Numbered from the stretch's first letter, positions 31,077 to 39,726 are shown. The stretch: DNA of 43,091 nucleotides from Bacteroidales bacterium UBA3630 (GCA_002373995.1 DFLB01000032.1:221-43311), one strand, 5' to 3'. Notes: a model not told the origin generated them from the letters alone. Made by a program: numbers and translations.

Positions 31077-31877
31077 TCAAGACTTGTAGTAGTCACGCAG
31101 GATGGCGACCATCTGGTTGCCGCTGAGGATGCGCTTGATGACGGTCGAGAGCCACTGTTCGAGGTTGGCCACCACGTTGCGCAGCGGCGGACGTTTCATC
31201 TCCACCAGCTTGGCGATGCGGCGGGCCAGGACTTCGGGTTGCAAGCCGCCGTTCTCTTCCTTTTCAATGATTGCCAGGGTGTTCTTGAAGACGGGCCCGT
31301 AGTCCGCGTCCTCCAGCGACGGCTGGCTGTTGCGGCGGCTGCCGGTGAAGCCAGTGGCAAAGTCGCCCGGTTCCACCATGCACACACGGATGCCGAAGCG
31401 CGTCACCTCGGCGGCCAAAGCCTCGGTGAAGCCCTCGATGGCAAATTTAGAGGCCGAGTAGAACCCTTGATACGGAAGACCCATCAATCCCCCGATGGAG
31501 CTAAGGTTGATAATCTTGCCCGACCGCTGCTTACGCATATAGGGAAGCACCGCCTGGCACATATTGACGCAGCCCATGAAATTGGTACCCATCTGTAGGT
31601 CTATCTCCTCCTCGGTAGCCAGTTCCAGCGCTCCGCCGATACCCATGCCGGCGTTGTTGACGAGGACGTCCACCCTACCCTGCTCGCCGACAATCTTCTC
31701 CACCGCTGCGGCCACCTGGCTGCGGTTGCGCACGTCGCACTGCAGGTAGTGTATCGTCTTGTCTTCCAGTGCCCGGCGGCAGAGGCCGTAGACGGTATGG
31801 CCTTGTTGCGAAAGCAGTTGTGCCGTGGCTTTTCCAAAACCCGACGAGGCACCGGTGATGACTATAATCTTTTGCAT
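31077..31877 (-). CDS. Short-chain dehydrogenase/reductase (classical SDR)
   Basis: A 266-residue NAD(P)-dependent oxidoreductase. It has the nucleotide-binding motif TGASSGFGKATA, NNAGMGIGG, and the active-site Ser in NLSSIGGLMGLP with Tyr/Lys in YQGFYSASKFAIEGF. Then comes RVCMVEPGDFATGFTG. The C-terminal extension (AKLVEMKRPPLRNVVANLEQWLSTVIKRILSGNQMVAILRDYYKS) resembles SDRs acting on lipids, retinol or steroids, but the substrate cannot be assigned. A ceramide-pathway ketoreductase role is possible but unsupported by position (about 4 kb from the spt operon, opposite strand). The start at 31877 begins at the Rossmann strand. Confidence 0.88.
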   Translation of the reverse strand: MQKIIVITGASSGFGKATAQLLSQQGHTVYGLCRRALEDKTIHYLQCDVRNRSQVAAAVEKIVGEQGRVDVLVNNAGMGIGGALELATEEEIDLQMGTNFMGCVNMCQAVLPYMRKQRSGKIINLSSIGGLMGLPYQGFYSASKFAIEGFTEALAAEVTRFGIRVCMVEPGDFATGFTGSRRNSQPSLEDADYGPVFKNTLAIIEKEENGGLQPEVLARRIAKLVEMKRPPLRNVVANLEQWLSTVIKRILSGNQMVAILRDYYKS

Positions 31878-31900
31878 ATTTGTGTGCTCTAATTTTTTTG

Positions 31901-31969
31901 CAAAGGTACTAATGTTTGGCGACATGGCAAAATCCTTTTTTGTCATGTCGCAAAATGTTCGTATTTTTG
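31901..31969. promoter_or_regulatory. Back-to-back consensus promoters for the SDR (-) and DUF4175 (+) genes
   Basis: Minus: TTTTG (31932-31928), 19 bp, TACCTTTG (31908-31901). Plus: TTTG (31939-31942), 19 bp, TATTTTTG (31962-31969). Both match the Bacteroidota consensus with the same spacer length. The plus -7 element ends only 13 bp before the ATG at 31983, so that message would have a very short leader. Confidence 0.85.
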
Positions 31970-31982
31970 CACCCCCAAAACT

Positions 31983-34900
31983 ATGCCCGTGAAGCAACAG
32001 CAGGACATATTATCCGCCCTCGACGCTTTCATCAGGAAATACTACAAGAACCTCCTGATCAGGGGGGTGCTGTGTGCCGTCGGCATCGTCGGACTGCTGT
32101 ATCTGGTGGCCGTTATGCTTGAACACTTTGGCTGGCTGTCGCCGCTGGGCCGAGGATTGATATTCTGGGTCGGGTTGGCTGCGGTCGTGGCGGTGACGCT
32201 ATGGCTGGTGGTGAGGCCCTTGCTGAAGATTTACGGGCTTGGCAAGCGCCTCTCGCGGCCCGAGGCAGCAGTCATCATTGGCCGGCATTTCCCCGAGGTA
32301 AGCGACAAGTTGCTAAACCTGCTTCAGTTGATGGAGGCCCCCGGGGGCGACAGCGACCTGCTGCTGGCCGCCATCGAGCAGAAGACCGCTGCGCTGCGTC
32401 CCGTGCCCTTCCTCGGCGCTATCGACCTGAAATCCAATCGCCGTTACTTCAAGTATGCCCTCCCGCCGCTGCTGGTGTTGCTGGTGTTGCTCGTCGCAGC
32501 ACCTCAGGTGGTCACGGAACCCACGCGGCGCATTGCCCACTACAATACCGTCTACGAAAGGCCGGCACCATTCGCCTTTCGCATTCTGAACGACGACCTC
32601 GTCGTGCGCCAGGGCGACGACTATGTGCTCCGCGTGACCGCCGATGGCGATGCCGTGCCCGCCGAGGTGCATATCGACATCGACGGTCGCCGCTACCGTA
32701 TGCGCAACGAGGGGGAGTTGTTTGTCCACACTTTCAAGCAGGCTAACCGCAGCCAGGACTTCGTGCTGACCGGCGGTGGGGTCACTTCTCCGCGCTACCG
32801 CCTTGAGGTGCTGCCCAACCCGTCGGTGCTCTCGTTCCGGATGCTCCTCTCCTACCCTGCCTACACCGGCCGCGAAACCGAAACGGTGCTCGACCTGGGC
32901 GATGCCGTTATCCCCGAGGGCACCACGGTGCGCTGGCTCTTCCAGACACGCGATGCCGACACGCTGCATCTGGAAGACGAAAGCGGACGGTGGGCAGTGG
33001 CTGTGGTGCCCGATGCCAACGGCCGCATCGAGCTGAGCCGCCGCATCATGGAGAATACTGAGTATTCTTTCAGCGTCAGCCGCACCCCTGCCACTGGTTC
33101 GCTGCCTCCTATCGTCTCTGACACCCTGCGCTATGCCCTGTCTGTCATCGTCGACGCTGCGCCCATGATCGCTGTTGAGGAGATTGTGGACTCGTTGCAC
33201 CCCGACCGTCGGCTTTTCCGCGGTCGTGTGAAGGATGATTACGGCTTCTCTCGGCTCGTTTTTGCCCACCGAACGGTCAATGCTGCCGACACGACCCGAA
33301 ACGCGCTTAGCGAGGCCGAAATAGGCCTCCGTGCGGGTGAGACATCCCAAGAGTTCTTCTTCAGTTTCAATACCGCCGAGCTCGTCCTCGCTCCCGGCGA
33401 CGAGTTGACATACTGGTTCGAGGTGGCAGACAACGATGCCATCCACGGCCCCAAGACCACGCGCTCGCAGCTCTTCGAGGTCAAGATACCCACTGCCGAC
33501 GAGCTGGACAGCATCCTTGGCCAGAGCCAAAGCGAAGTGCACCAGAACGTTGAGGAGCAGATGGGCGAACTCAGACAGCTGCAGCGGGAGATAGACGAGA
33601 TGATGCGTCGCCTTGTTGACAAGAAGGACCTCTCCTGGCAGGACCGCAAGGACCTGGAGCAGATTGCCGAGAAGCAGCGCCAGGTGAAGCAGATGATGCA
33701 GCAGATGCAGCGCCAGATTGAGGAAAACAACCGCCTCGAGCAACGCTATCACGAGCAAAGCGAACAGCTGATGGAGAAGCAGCGCGAGTTGGAGCGTCTG
33801 ATGAACGAAGTGATGGACGAGAAGATGAAGGAGACGATGGCCGAGATTGAGCGCATGATGCAGCAACTCGACAAGAAGAACGTCCAGCAACAGCTTGAGC
33901 AGCTCAAGATGGACAATGCCGACCTCGAACGCCAGCTCGACCAGAACCTTGAGCTCATGAAACGCCTCGAGATAGAGAAGCGCGTCGAGCAGACCATCCA
34001 GAAGATGGATCGTCTGGCCGAGGAGCAGCGCCAGGCTGCCAGCGAAAGCGAGCAGGCCAAAGGAAAGGACAAGGAGGCCCTGCAGCAGCACCAACAGGAG
34101 CTCAACGACCGTTTCCACCAGCTGGAGCAGGACGTGGAGCAGATACGCCAGGACTATAAGGCCCTCGACCCCGAGACCGATTTCCGTGTGCCCGCCGAGC
34201 TCGAGCGTCAGATTGAGCAGCACCAGCAGGAGGCCTCGCAGAGCCTGCAGCGTGGTCGCAACAAGGAGGCCTCGCAGCAGCAGCGCCAGGCTGCCGACGA
34301 GATGGAGCAGATGAGCAACGCCCTGGCTGAGGCCCAGCTCGATGCCGAACAGCAGGATTTGGCCGAGGATGCCGAGCAGGTGCGCCGCCTGCTGAAAAAC
34401 CTCGTCCGCCTCTCCTACAACCAGGAGGAACTCATCGCCGACCTTGGCTCTATCTACATCCAAGACCCCAAGTACCAGACCGTTATCAACCGCCAAAACC
34501 GTGTGAAAGACGACTTCCGCGGCATCGAGGACTCGTTGCGCTCGCTGGCGCGGAGGCAGGTCCAGGTGGCCTCGGCCGTCAGCCGCGAGGTGGGTGAGGT
34601 GAACAGCGCCATCGGACGTTCGCTCGGCGGACTGCTCGATATGAACCAGAGTTTCTACGGCACCTACAAGAACACCGCCGCCGCCCGTTCGATGCAGTAC
34701 AGCATGACGTCGCTCAACAACCTGGCCCTCATGCTCGCCGAGAGCCTCGACCAGATGCAGAACCAGATGCGCCAGAACAGCCAGAAGAAGCGCAGCGGCC
34801 AGTGCAAGAACCCCTCGCGCAGCCAGTCGCAGTGCAGCAACCCGGGCAAAGGCAAGCCCTCGCCCAAGTCGATGCGCGAAATGCAGCAGGAACTCAATCG

Positions 34901-35411
34901 GCAGCTCGAAGCCCTCAAGAAGCAACTCGACAAGCAGGGCAAGCAGCAAGGCGGAAGGCACCAAGTGGGGCAGCAACAGTCGCTTTCCGAGGAGTTTGCG
35001 CGTGCCGCCGCCCAGCAGGAGATGATACGCCGCATGATGCAGCAATACGGGCAGGAGATGAAGTCGGCCTCTGGCGGCGACCCCAAGCTCGCTCGCGAGA
35101 TTGACCAGATGATGCGCCAGATGGAACAGACCGAGACAGACCTCGTCAACCGCACCATCACCCGCCAAACGCTTCAGCGCCAGCAGCAAATCATGACGCG
35201 CCTGCTCGAACACGAACGCGCCGAGATGCAGCGCGAGAAGGAGCAGCGCCGCGAAAGCCGCGAGGCCGGCGACCTCTACAGCCAGCCCTCGCCCGACGAG
35301 CTCGAGCGCTACCAGCGCCAAGCCCGTCCCGCCGCCGACCCGCTGCGCACCGTGCCGCCCTCGTTGCAGCCCTACTACCGCCAGAAGGTCAACGACTACT
35401 TCTACCGGTAG
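31983..35411 (+). CDS. DUF4175-like large membrane protein with Gln-rich coiled coil
   Basis: A 1142-residue envelope protein. Three hydrophobic helices near the N-terminus (about 24-46, 58-80, 157-178) are followed by an extracytoplasmic beta-rich region with Ig-like stretches to about 500. A very long Gln/Glu/Arg/Met-rich helical region then fills about 510-1110 (for example EEQMGELRQLQREIDEMMRRL, QRQVKQMMQQMQRQIEENN), predicted to form coiled coil. The layout matches the DUF4175 family of Bacteroidota, whose function is unknown. The row DUF4175 - HATPase - ybeY - mnmG recurs in this phylum as far as I recall. No enzyme motif is visible. Confidence 0.8.
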   Translation: MPVKQQQDILSALDAFIRKYYKNLLIRGVLCAVGIVGLLYLVAVMLEHFGWLSPLGRGLIFWVGLAAVVAVTLWLVVRPLLKIYGLGKRLSRPEAAVIIGRHFPEVSDKLLNLLQLMEAPGGDSDLLLAAIEQKTAALRPVPFLGAIDLKSNRRYFKYALPPLLVLLVLLVAAPQVVTEPTRRIAHYNTVYERPAPFAFRILNDDLVVRQGDDYVLRVTADGDAVPAEVHIDIDGRRYRMRNEGELFVHTFKQANRSQDFVLTGGGVTSPRYRLEVLPNPSVLSFRMLLSYPAYTGRETETVLDLGDAVIPEGTTVRWLFQTRDADTLHLEDESGRWAVAVVPDANGRIELSRRIMENTEYSFSVSRTPATGSLPPIVSDTLRYALSVIVDAAPMIAVEEIVDSLHPDRRLFRGRVKDDYGFSRLVFAHRTVNAADTTRNALSEAEIGLRAGETSQEFFFSFNTAELVLAPGDELTYWFEVADNDAIHGPKTTRSQLFEVKIPTADELDSILGQSQSEVHQNVEEQMGELRQLQREIDEMMRRLVDKKDLSWQDRKDLEQIAEKQRQVKQMMQQMQRQIEENNRLEQRYHEQSEQLMEKQRELERLMNEVMDEKMKETMAEIERMMQQLDKKNVQQQLEQLKMDNADLERQLDQNLELMKRLEIEKRVEQTIQKMDRLAEEQRQAASESEQAKGKDKEALQQHQQELNDRFHQLEQDVEQIRQDYKALDPETDFRVPAELERQIEQHQQEASQSLQRGRNKEASQQQRQAADEMEQMSNALAEAQLDAEQQDLAEDAEQVRRLLKNLVRLSYNQEELIADLGSIYIQDPKYQTVINRQNRVKDDFRGIEDSLRSLARRQVQVASAVSREVGEVNSAIGRSLGGLLDMNQSFYGTYKNTAAARSMQYSMTSLNNLALMLAESLDQMQNQMRQNSQKKRSGQCKNPSRSQSQCSNPGKGKPSPKSMREMQQELNRQLEALKKQLDKQGKQQGGRHQVGQQQSLSEEFARAAAQQEMIRRMMQQYGQEMKSASGGDPKLAREIDQMMRQMEQTETDLVNRTITRQTLQRQQQIMTRLLEHERAEMQREKEQRRESREAGDLYSQPSPDELERYQRQARPAADPLRTVPPSLQPYYRQKVNDYFYR

Positions 35412-35499
35412 CCCTCCCCCACCCTTTTCAACCGCAGTATGAACGCCGTGCTTACGCGCCGCGTTTAAGGGCTTGTAATTCAGCCTATCGTAGCTTCTC

Positions 35500-35563
35500 C
35501 CTCCGGGGATGGTCCGGGGATGGTCCGAGGATGGTCCGGAGATGGTCCGGCTTTTGGCGGACC
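35500..35563 (+). repeat. GGTCCG 11-bp array element, copy E
   Basis: A degenerate first box CCTCCG at 35500, then GGTCCG at 35511, 35522, 35533 and 35544, all 11 bp apart. The inverted arm CGGACC is at 35558-35563. It lies in the 255-bp gap after the DUF4175 gene; apart from this and the next promoter nothing else is seen there. Confidence 0.9.
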
Positions 35564-35600
35564 GACAGCGGTGTGCCACCGGCCTTGTCGCGCTATTTAT

Positions 35601-35642
35601 TTTGACGCTTGGAGTGTATATTAAAAAAAAAGTGTAACTTTG
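35601..35642 (+). promoter_or_regulatory. Promoter for the HATPase gene
   Basis: TAACTTTG at 35635-35642 is a full -7 match. TTG at 35609-35611 (23-bp spacer) or TTTG at 35601 could serve as the -33 box. The start codon lies 24 bp downstream. Confidence 0.55.
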
Positions 35643-35666
35643 TACCGGTTTTAAGACGATGCTGTT

Positions 35667-36122
35667 ATGACAGAAACGTTTGCTATACAGTCAGATATCG
35701 CCCTGTTGCCGGTGGTGGAGGAGCGGTTGTTCCACTTCTGCCACGAGTGCCATGTCGGAGATTGCTTCTCGGCCGTCTCGGTGGCATTGTTGCAGGCCGT
35801 ATCCAACGCCATCGTGCACGGCAACGGATCCGACGCATCGAAGCAGGTCGGCATCACTTTCACCACCTGCCGCGGAGGTATCGCCATCGAGGTGGCCGAC
35901 GAGGGTAGGGGGTTCGACTTCGAACGCTATGGCGAGTTGCCTGTCGGCATCGAAACCCCGGGCGAGGGTATCTTCGTCATGAAGTCGCTCGCCGACCGCA
36001 TGGAGTATTCCGATCAGGGTCGGCGTGTGAGAATGGAGTTCGTGGTGGACGGCATTGCTCCGACAGACACCCTTGAGCGCATCGCCGTCCTGAGGAGCCA
36101 TTTCGCTACCGTGGCGGCTTAG
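35667..36122 (+). CDS. RsbW/HATPase-type anti-sigma-regulatory ATP-binding protein
   Basis: A 151-residue stand-alone GHKL ATPase domain. The N box is LLQAVSNAIVHGNGSDASK, the G1 box IEVADEGRGFDF, and the G2 region PGEGIFVMKSLADRMEYSDQG. This matches serine-kinase/anti-sigma regulatory proteins of the RsbW/SpoIIAB group, which phosphorylate an anti-sigma antagonist or bind a sigma factor. No STAS partner or PP2C phosphatase lies beside it, so the target is unknown. It is followed 133 bp later by ybeY in the same direction; that short gap shows no obvious promoter. Confidence 0.85.
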   Translation: MTETFAIQSDIALLPVVEERLFHFCHECHVGDCFSAVSVALLQAVSNAIVHGNGSDASKQVGITFTTCRGGIAIEVADEGRGFDFERYGELPVGIETPGEGIFVMKSLADRMEYSDQGRRVRMEFVVDGIAPTDTLERIAVLRSHFATVAA

Positions 36123-36255
36123 ATCGATTCCTCGATTTCCGTCGCGCAGGCTGTGCTCCCGTCCACCCAGAGGGCAAATAAGGGCTGCATTTTGACGAAA
36201 ATTCCTGCGAAAATCAACATAAAACATTGGTAATCAATTCAATACTGCATCAATA

Positions 36256-36699
36256 ATGGCTATCCGTTTTTCTGTACAATCTGGAACGTTTGAGCTCGCT
36301 GAGGAAGAAAAAGTGCGTCGGTGGCTTGCTGAGGTGGTTGTGAGGCGCGGTAAGACGGTCGGCAATATCAATTACCTCTTCTGCGACGACGAGTATTTGA
36401 TTGAAGTCAATCGGCATTACCTCAACCATGACACATATACCGATATCATCACCTTCGACTATGTGGCCGGAGGGTTGGTTTCGGGCGATATTATGATCAG
36501 TGTGGAAAGGGTGGGGGAGAACGCTGGGCAATATGGTGTCCCGTTCGAGCAGGAGCTGCATAGGGTCATCGTGCATGGTGTGTTGCACCTGCTCGGTCAG
36601 GGCGACAAGACCGATGCCGAGGCTGCCGAGATGCGCCGTCAAGAGGAGCAGGCGCTATCGTTGTGGAATGAGTTGTTTCACGAGGAACAATCGGTGTAA
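36256..36699 (+). CDS. ybeY: Endoribonuclease YbeY (rRNA maturation factor)
   Basis: A 147-residue metal-dependent RNase used in 16S rRNA 3'-end processing and ribosome quality control. The signature region is HRVIVHGVLHLLGQGDKTDAEAAEMRRQEE. The first two zinc-ligand His (HGVLH) are present. The third His of the usual HxxxHxxGYDH form is replaced by a GQGDK segment, a divergence I believe is common in Bacteroidota. FCDDEYLIEVNRHYLNHDTYTDIITFDY is the conserved N-terminal motif. It is followed after 12 bp by mnmG, so co-transcription is likely. A degenerate parS-like palindrome overlaps its last codons. Confidence 0.92.
   Translation: MAIRFSVQSGTFELAEEEKVRRWLAEVVVRRGKTVGNINYLFCDDEYLIEVNRHYLNHDTYTDIITFDYVAGGLVSGDIMISVERVGENAGQYGVPFEQELHRVIVHGVLHLLGQGDKTDAEAAEMRRQEEQALSLWNELFHEEQSV
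36674..36689. promoter_or_regulatory. Weak parS-like palindrome inside ybeY (14/16)
   Basis: TGTTTCACGAGGAACA, two mismatches from TGTTTCACGTGAAACA. It lies in the coding sequence for LFHEEQ, so it may be chance. Confidence 0.35.
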
Positions 36700-36711
36700 A
36701 TATCATAGAAT

Positions 36712-38577
36712 ATGACATTTGAGCCTTATGATATAGTTGTTGTGGGTGCTGGACATGCTGGCGCCGAGGCTGCGGCAGCGGCAGCCCGGTTGGGATGCCG
36801 TGTGATGCTGGTGACACAGATGCTCGACACTATCTGCCAGATGTCGTGCAACCCTGCTATGGGTGGTGTGGCCAAAGGTCAGATCGTCCGCGAAATCGAT
36901 GCTCTCGGGGGCTGGTCGGGTATCGTGACCGACCGCTCGGCCATACAGTTCCGTATGCTCAACCGCTCAAAGGGACCTGCCATGTGGAGCCCGCGGGCGC
37001 AGTGCGACCGTATGCTCTTCTCGCTCAACTGGCGTCAGGTGCTGGAATCGCTGCCGGGGCTGTCGCTCTGGCAGGACGAGGTGGTGGGCCTTAAGCGCGA
37101 CGGCAAGGCGGTGTGTGGCGTCGTTACGCGTATGGGGCACACTATCCCCGCAAAGGCTGTCATTCTTACCAGTGGCACTTTCCTCAATGGCACCATCTAC
37201 ATCGGCGAGGAGTCGTGGCAAGGTGGCAGGGTGGGGGAGGCTCCGGCGGTGGGCTTGTCTGACGAACTGCGCGCGGCAGGCTTCGAGGTGCAACGGCTGA
37301 AGACGGGTACACCGGTGCGTGTTGACGGGCGCACCATCGACTTTTCGAAGCTGCAGGAACAGCCCGGTGACAGCCGTCCGGCCAAGTTTTCGTTCACCGA
37401 CACCGCTCCGCTGACCGAGCAGAGGTCGTGCTATATCGCCAATACCAACCTGCGTACGCACGACATCCTGCGCACGGGTTTCTCGCGTTCGCCCATGTTC
37501 ACCGGCCGCATCCGGGGCCGCGGGCCACGCTATTGTCCCTCGATTGAGGATAAGATAGACCGCTTTGCCGACAAGGACCATCACCAGCTGTTCGTCGAGC
37601 CTGAAGGGTGGCACTCGCAGTCGTACTATCTCAACGGTTTCTCGTCGTCGCTACCCATTGAGGTGCAGCTGGCTGCTTTGCACAGCATCGAGGGCTTTGA
37701 GCAGGCGGCAATCTTCAAGCCGGGCTACGCCATCGAATATGACTATTTCCCGCCGACGCAGTTGTTCTTTACTTTGGAGACAAAACAAGTGGAGAACTTG
37801 TATTTCGCTGGACAGGTCAATGGCACCACGGGCTATGAGGAGGCTGCATGCCAGGGCCTGATGGCCGGAATCAATGCTGCACAAAAGGTGCGTGGCAAGG
37901 ATCCGCTGGTCCTTGGGCGTTCGCAAGCCTATATAGGGGTGCTTATTGACGACCTGGTCACTAAAGGGGTGGACGAGCCGTACCGCATGTTTACCTCGCG
38001 TGCAGAATATCGCATCTTGTTGCGGCAGGACAATGCTGACCAGCGGTTGACGCCGTTGTCGCATGCCATAGGATTGGCCGATGATGCACGGATGCGCCGC
38101 GTGGAGGAGAAGCAGCGGCAGGTGGCGCAGCTGTCGCAGATGGTGGAGGAGACTTTCGTTGTGCCGTCAGAGGCCAATGGCTGGCTCGAGGAACATGGCT
38201 CGGCGGTGCTGAATCAGCGCGTGAGACTTTCAACGCTGCTCTTGCGCCCTGAGTTGTCGCTCGTGCAACTTGGGCAGTTGGCACAGTCGGTGGGTGAGGC
38301 AATGGCTGTACTGCCGGAGGATGTCATCCAGGAAGTAGAGACGTCGATAAAGTATCAGCGCTATATTGAGAAGGAACAAGAGGTGGCTGGTCGCATCCAG
38401 AAATTTGAGGATATATCCTTGCCGCCGGATGTCGATTATTATGCTTTGACGGCGTTGAGCTATGAATGTAGGGAAAAGCTGAATCGCTACCGTCCGTCGA
38501 CTATTGGTCAGGCGTCGCGGATCAGTGGTGTTTCGCCTGCCGATGTGTCTGTGCTTTTACTCGCTTTTGCCCGTTGA
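36712..38577 (+). CDS. mnmG: tRNA uridine-5-carboxymethylaminomethyl modification enzyme MnmG (GidA)
   Basis: A 621-residue FAD protein which, with MnmE, installs cmnm5 at wobble uridine 34 of tRNAs. The FAD dinucleotide motif is VVGAGHAGAEAAAAAARLG (about 8-26), then MSCNPAMGGVAKGQIVREIDALGG, GTFLNGTIYIGE, the Cys-containing segment RPAKFSFTD and LKTGTPVR, GQVNGTTGYEEAACQGLMAG, and the C-terminal helical MnmE/tRNA-binding region. Full length. mnmE is not in the window. mnmG (gidA) lies near the origin in many bacteria, which agrees with the parS sites nearby, though that linkage is less constant in Bacteroidota. Confidence 0.96.
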   Translation: MTFEPYDIVVVGAGHAGAEAAAAAARLGCRVMLVTQMLDTICQMSCNPAMGGVAKGQIVREIDALGGWSGIVTDRSAIQFRMLNRSKGPAMWSPRAQCDRMLFSLNWRQVLESLPGLSLWQDEVVGLKRDGKAVCGVVTRMGHTIPAKAVILTSGTFLNGTIYIGEESWQGGRVGEAPAVGLSDELRAAGFEVQRLKTGTPVRVDGRTIDFSKLQEQPGDSRPAKFSFTDTAPLTEQRSCYIANTNLRTHDILRTGFSRSPMFTGRIRGRGPRYCPSIEDKIDRFADKDHHQLFVEPEGWHSQSYYLNGFSSSLPIEVQLAALHSIEGFEQAAIFKPGYAIEYDYFPPTQLFFTLETKQVENLYFAGQVNGTTGYEEAACQGLMAGINAAQKVRGKDPLVLGRSQAYIGVLIDDLVTKGVDEPYRMFTSRAEYRILLRQDNADQRLTPLSHAIGLADDARMRRVEEKQRQVAQLSQMVEETFVVPSEANGWLEEHGSAVLNQRVRLSTLLLRPELSLVQLGQLAQSVGEAMAVLPEDVIQEVETSIKYQRYIEKEQEVAGRIQKFEDISLPPDVDYYALTALSYECREKLNRYRPSTIGQASRISGVSPADVSVLLLAFAR

Positions 38578-38597
38578 AAAATAGTTTTTTACGCTGT

Positions 38598-38613
38598 TGT
38601 TTCTCGTGAAACA
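38598..38613. promoter_or_regulatory. parS-like ParB-binding palindrome (15/16)
   Basis: TGTTTCTCGTGAAACA, one mismatch to the parS consensus, in the 41-bp gap between the convergent mnmG and WbqC genes. Confidence 0.8.
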
Positions 38614-38618
38614 AGTTG

Positions 38619-39236
38619 TTAAACACTTTGTTTTAATTTGTTTATATAATCACGGGCTTCCGGACCGAGGTTGAAGATGAGGTCGAGAATGCTGAGGTTG
38701 GGAACGAAAGGATGCCGGTCGGAGAAGACTTGGTAATAGCCAGGAAAGCGGTTGGTGGGGTATGGGATCTTGGGTGAGAAGGTATGGCGGAAGTCAGTGG
38801 TTGCGCCGGTGGCTGGCAGGTAGTCGGTGGTGTCTGTCAGCAGGCAGTTTATGCCAAGTTTCCGCAGTGTCCACTCAAGGGTTTTGCGGTTGAGTTCAAT
38901 CAGTCCGGTGTAATGTTGCATCAGCAACGACTCTATGTCGTCGCAATAATACTGGAAGTAGGGTGATGCGCTGTAGGCAGCGGTGAGTGTGCGCAGGTGG
39001 ATGACATTCCAGCGGTCGCGGTAGTCAATCGTCACTTCTTCGGTGCGGCTGTGGTTGTTTCGTTTGACAGGAACTGTAAGGAAGCGTACGCCGCCCGCGG
39101 TCATGATCTCCATGCGGTTCCGATAGGTCTGCTTCGGAAAGGTTTCCTTTGCCTCAATATAGGCTTCGGCATATTGCGACAGGGTTGCAATATAGGCTAT
39201 AGGGGGGAAGAAAGCGGTGCTGAACAGCGGTGTCAT
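38619..39236 (-). CDS. WbqC family protein
   Basis: A 205-residue soluble protein matching the WbqC-like family: FPPIAYIATLSQYAEAYIEAKETFPKQTYRNRMEI, TVPVKRNNHSRTEEVTIDYRDRWNVIHLRTLTAAYSASPYFQYYCDDIESLL, and a C-terminal YYQVFSDRHPFVPNLSILDLIFNLGPEA. The family is named from polysaccharide clusters, but its biochemical role is not settled; here it is not inside a polysaccharide locus. It overlaps the upstream gene by 4 bp. Confidence 0.85.
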   Translation of the reverse strand: MTPLFSTAFFPPIAYIATLSQYAEAYIEAKETFPKQTYRNRMEIMTAGGVRFLTVPVKRNNHSRTEEVTIDYRDRWNVIHLRTLTAAYSASPYFQYYCDDIESLLMQHYTGLIELNRKTLEWTLRKLGINCLLTDTTDYLPATGATTDFRHTFSPKIPYPTNRFPGYYQVFSDRHPFVPNLSILDLIFNLGPEARDYINKLKQSV

Positions 39237-39646
39237 GCGCCGAGGATGATAGAGACAAGTTCGCCCTCGTCAAAGTAGAAGTCAATGTTGCCCTCGGGAA
39301 AACTGACGCGTCGCTCGCCCCAGTCCTCGTCGTCAACGTCTTGCTCGAGGTAGTTGTTCTTGACCATCAGGTCAACAATGGCGCGTTCGTTCAGCTCGAA
39401 AACCGATTGCCCGAAGAGGGTACATTCTTCATTGGCGAGGTCTATGCAGGCCAGCTGTGGATTCTCTCCTTCGAAGAAAAGAGTGATACCTTGGTCATTG
39501 TAGCGAAGAACGGTAGTGGATTCGTCGGCAGCATTGTCGATATTCTCCACTTCATCAGCTGTACCCATGACGGTCATAGCTTCCTCAACCGGCATGGCAA
39601 AGCGCAGGTCTCCGACTCCTTGCTTGATATTGATGTTTAGTTGCAT
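39233..39646 (-). CDS. Acidic cytoplasmic protein, function unknown
   Basis: A 137-residue strongly acidic protein without signal peptide or membrane segment. The start at 39646 (MQLNINIKQGVGDLRFAMPVEEAMTVMG) is preferred over a longer frame through the promoter. The opening GVGDLRFAMPVEEAMTVMG resembles the G-x-G-x-L-x-F-G-M-x-x-x-E-A pattern of small alpha/beta proteins, but no family was recognised. It overlaps the WbqC start by 4 bp (coupled translation). Confidence 0.7.
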   Translation of the reverse strand: MQLNINIKQGVGDLRFAMPVEEAMTVMGTADEVENIDNAADESTTVLRYNDQGITLFFEGENPQLACIDLANEECTLFGQSVFELNERAIVDLMVKNNYLEQDVDDEDWGERRVSFPEGNIDFYFDEGELVSIILGA

Positions 39647-39669
39647 GTTTTGGTGTATTGTTCTGGCTG

Positions 39670-39677
39670 CAAAGATA
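39670..39677 (-). promoter_or_regulatory. -7 element for the 39646 gene
   Basis: TATCTTTG on the minus strand, a full TAnnTTTG match 23 bp before the start at 39646. No -33 box at good spacing. Confidence 0.5.
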
Positions 39678-39726
39678 CGAAATAAATTCAATATCACCAC
39701 ATTTTTTGTTCAAGCTGTAAGGCTTG

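Noticed and set aside
32313..35579. A 1088-codon open frame on the minus strand opposite the DUF4175 gene
   Set aside because: Its composition (Leu/His/Val runs) mirrors the Gln/Glu-rich coiled coil on the + strand; GC-rich third positions keep it free of stops. It crosses repeat copy E and has no signal or domain.
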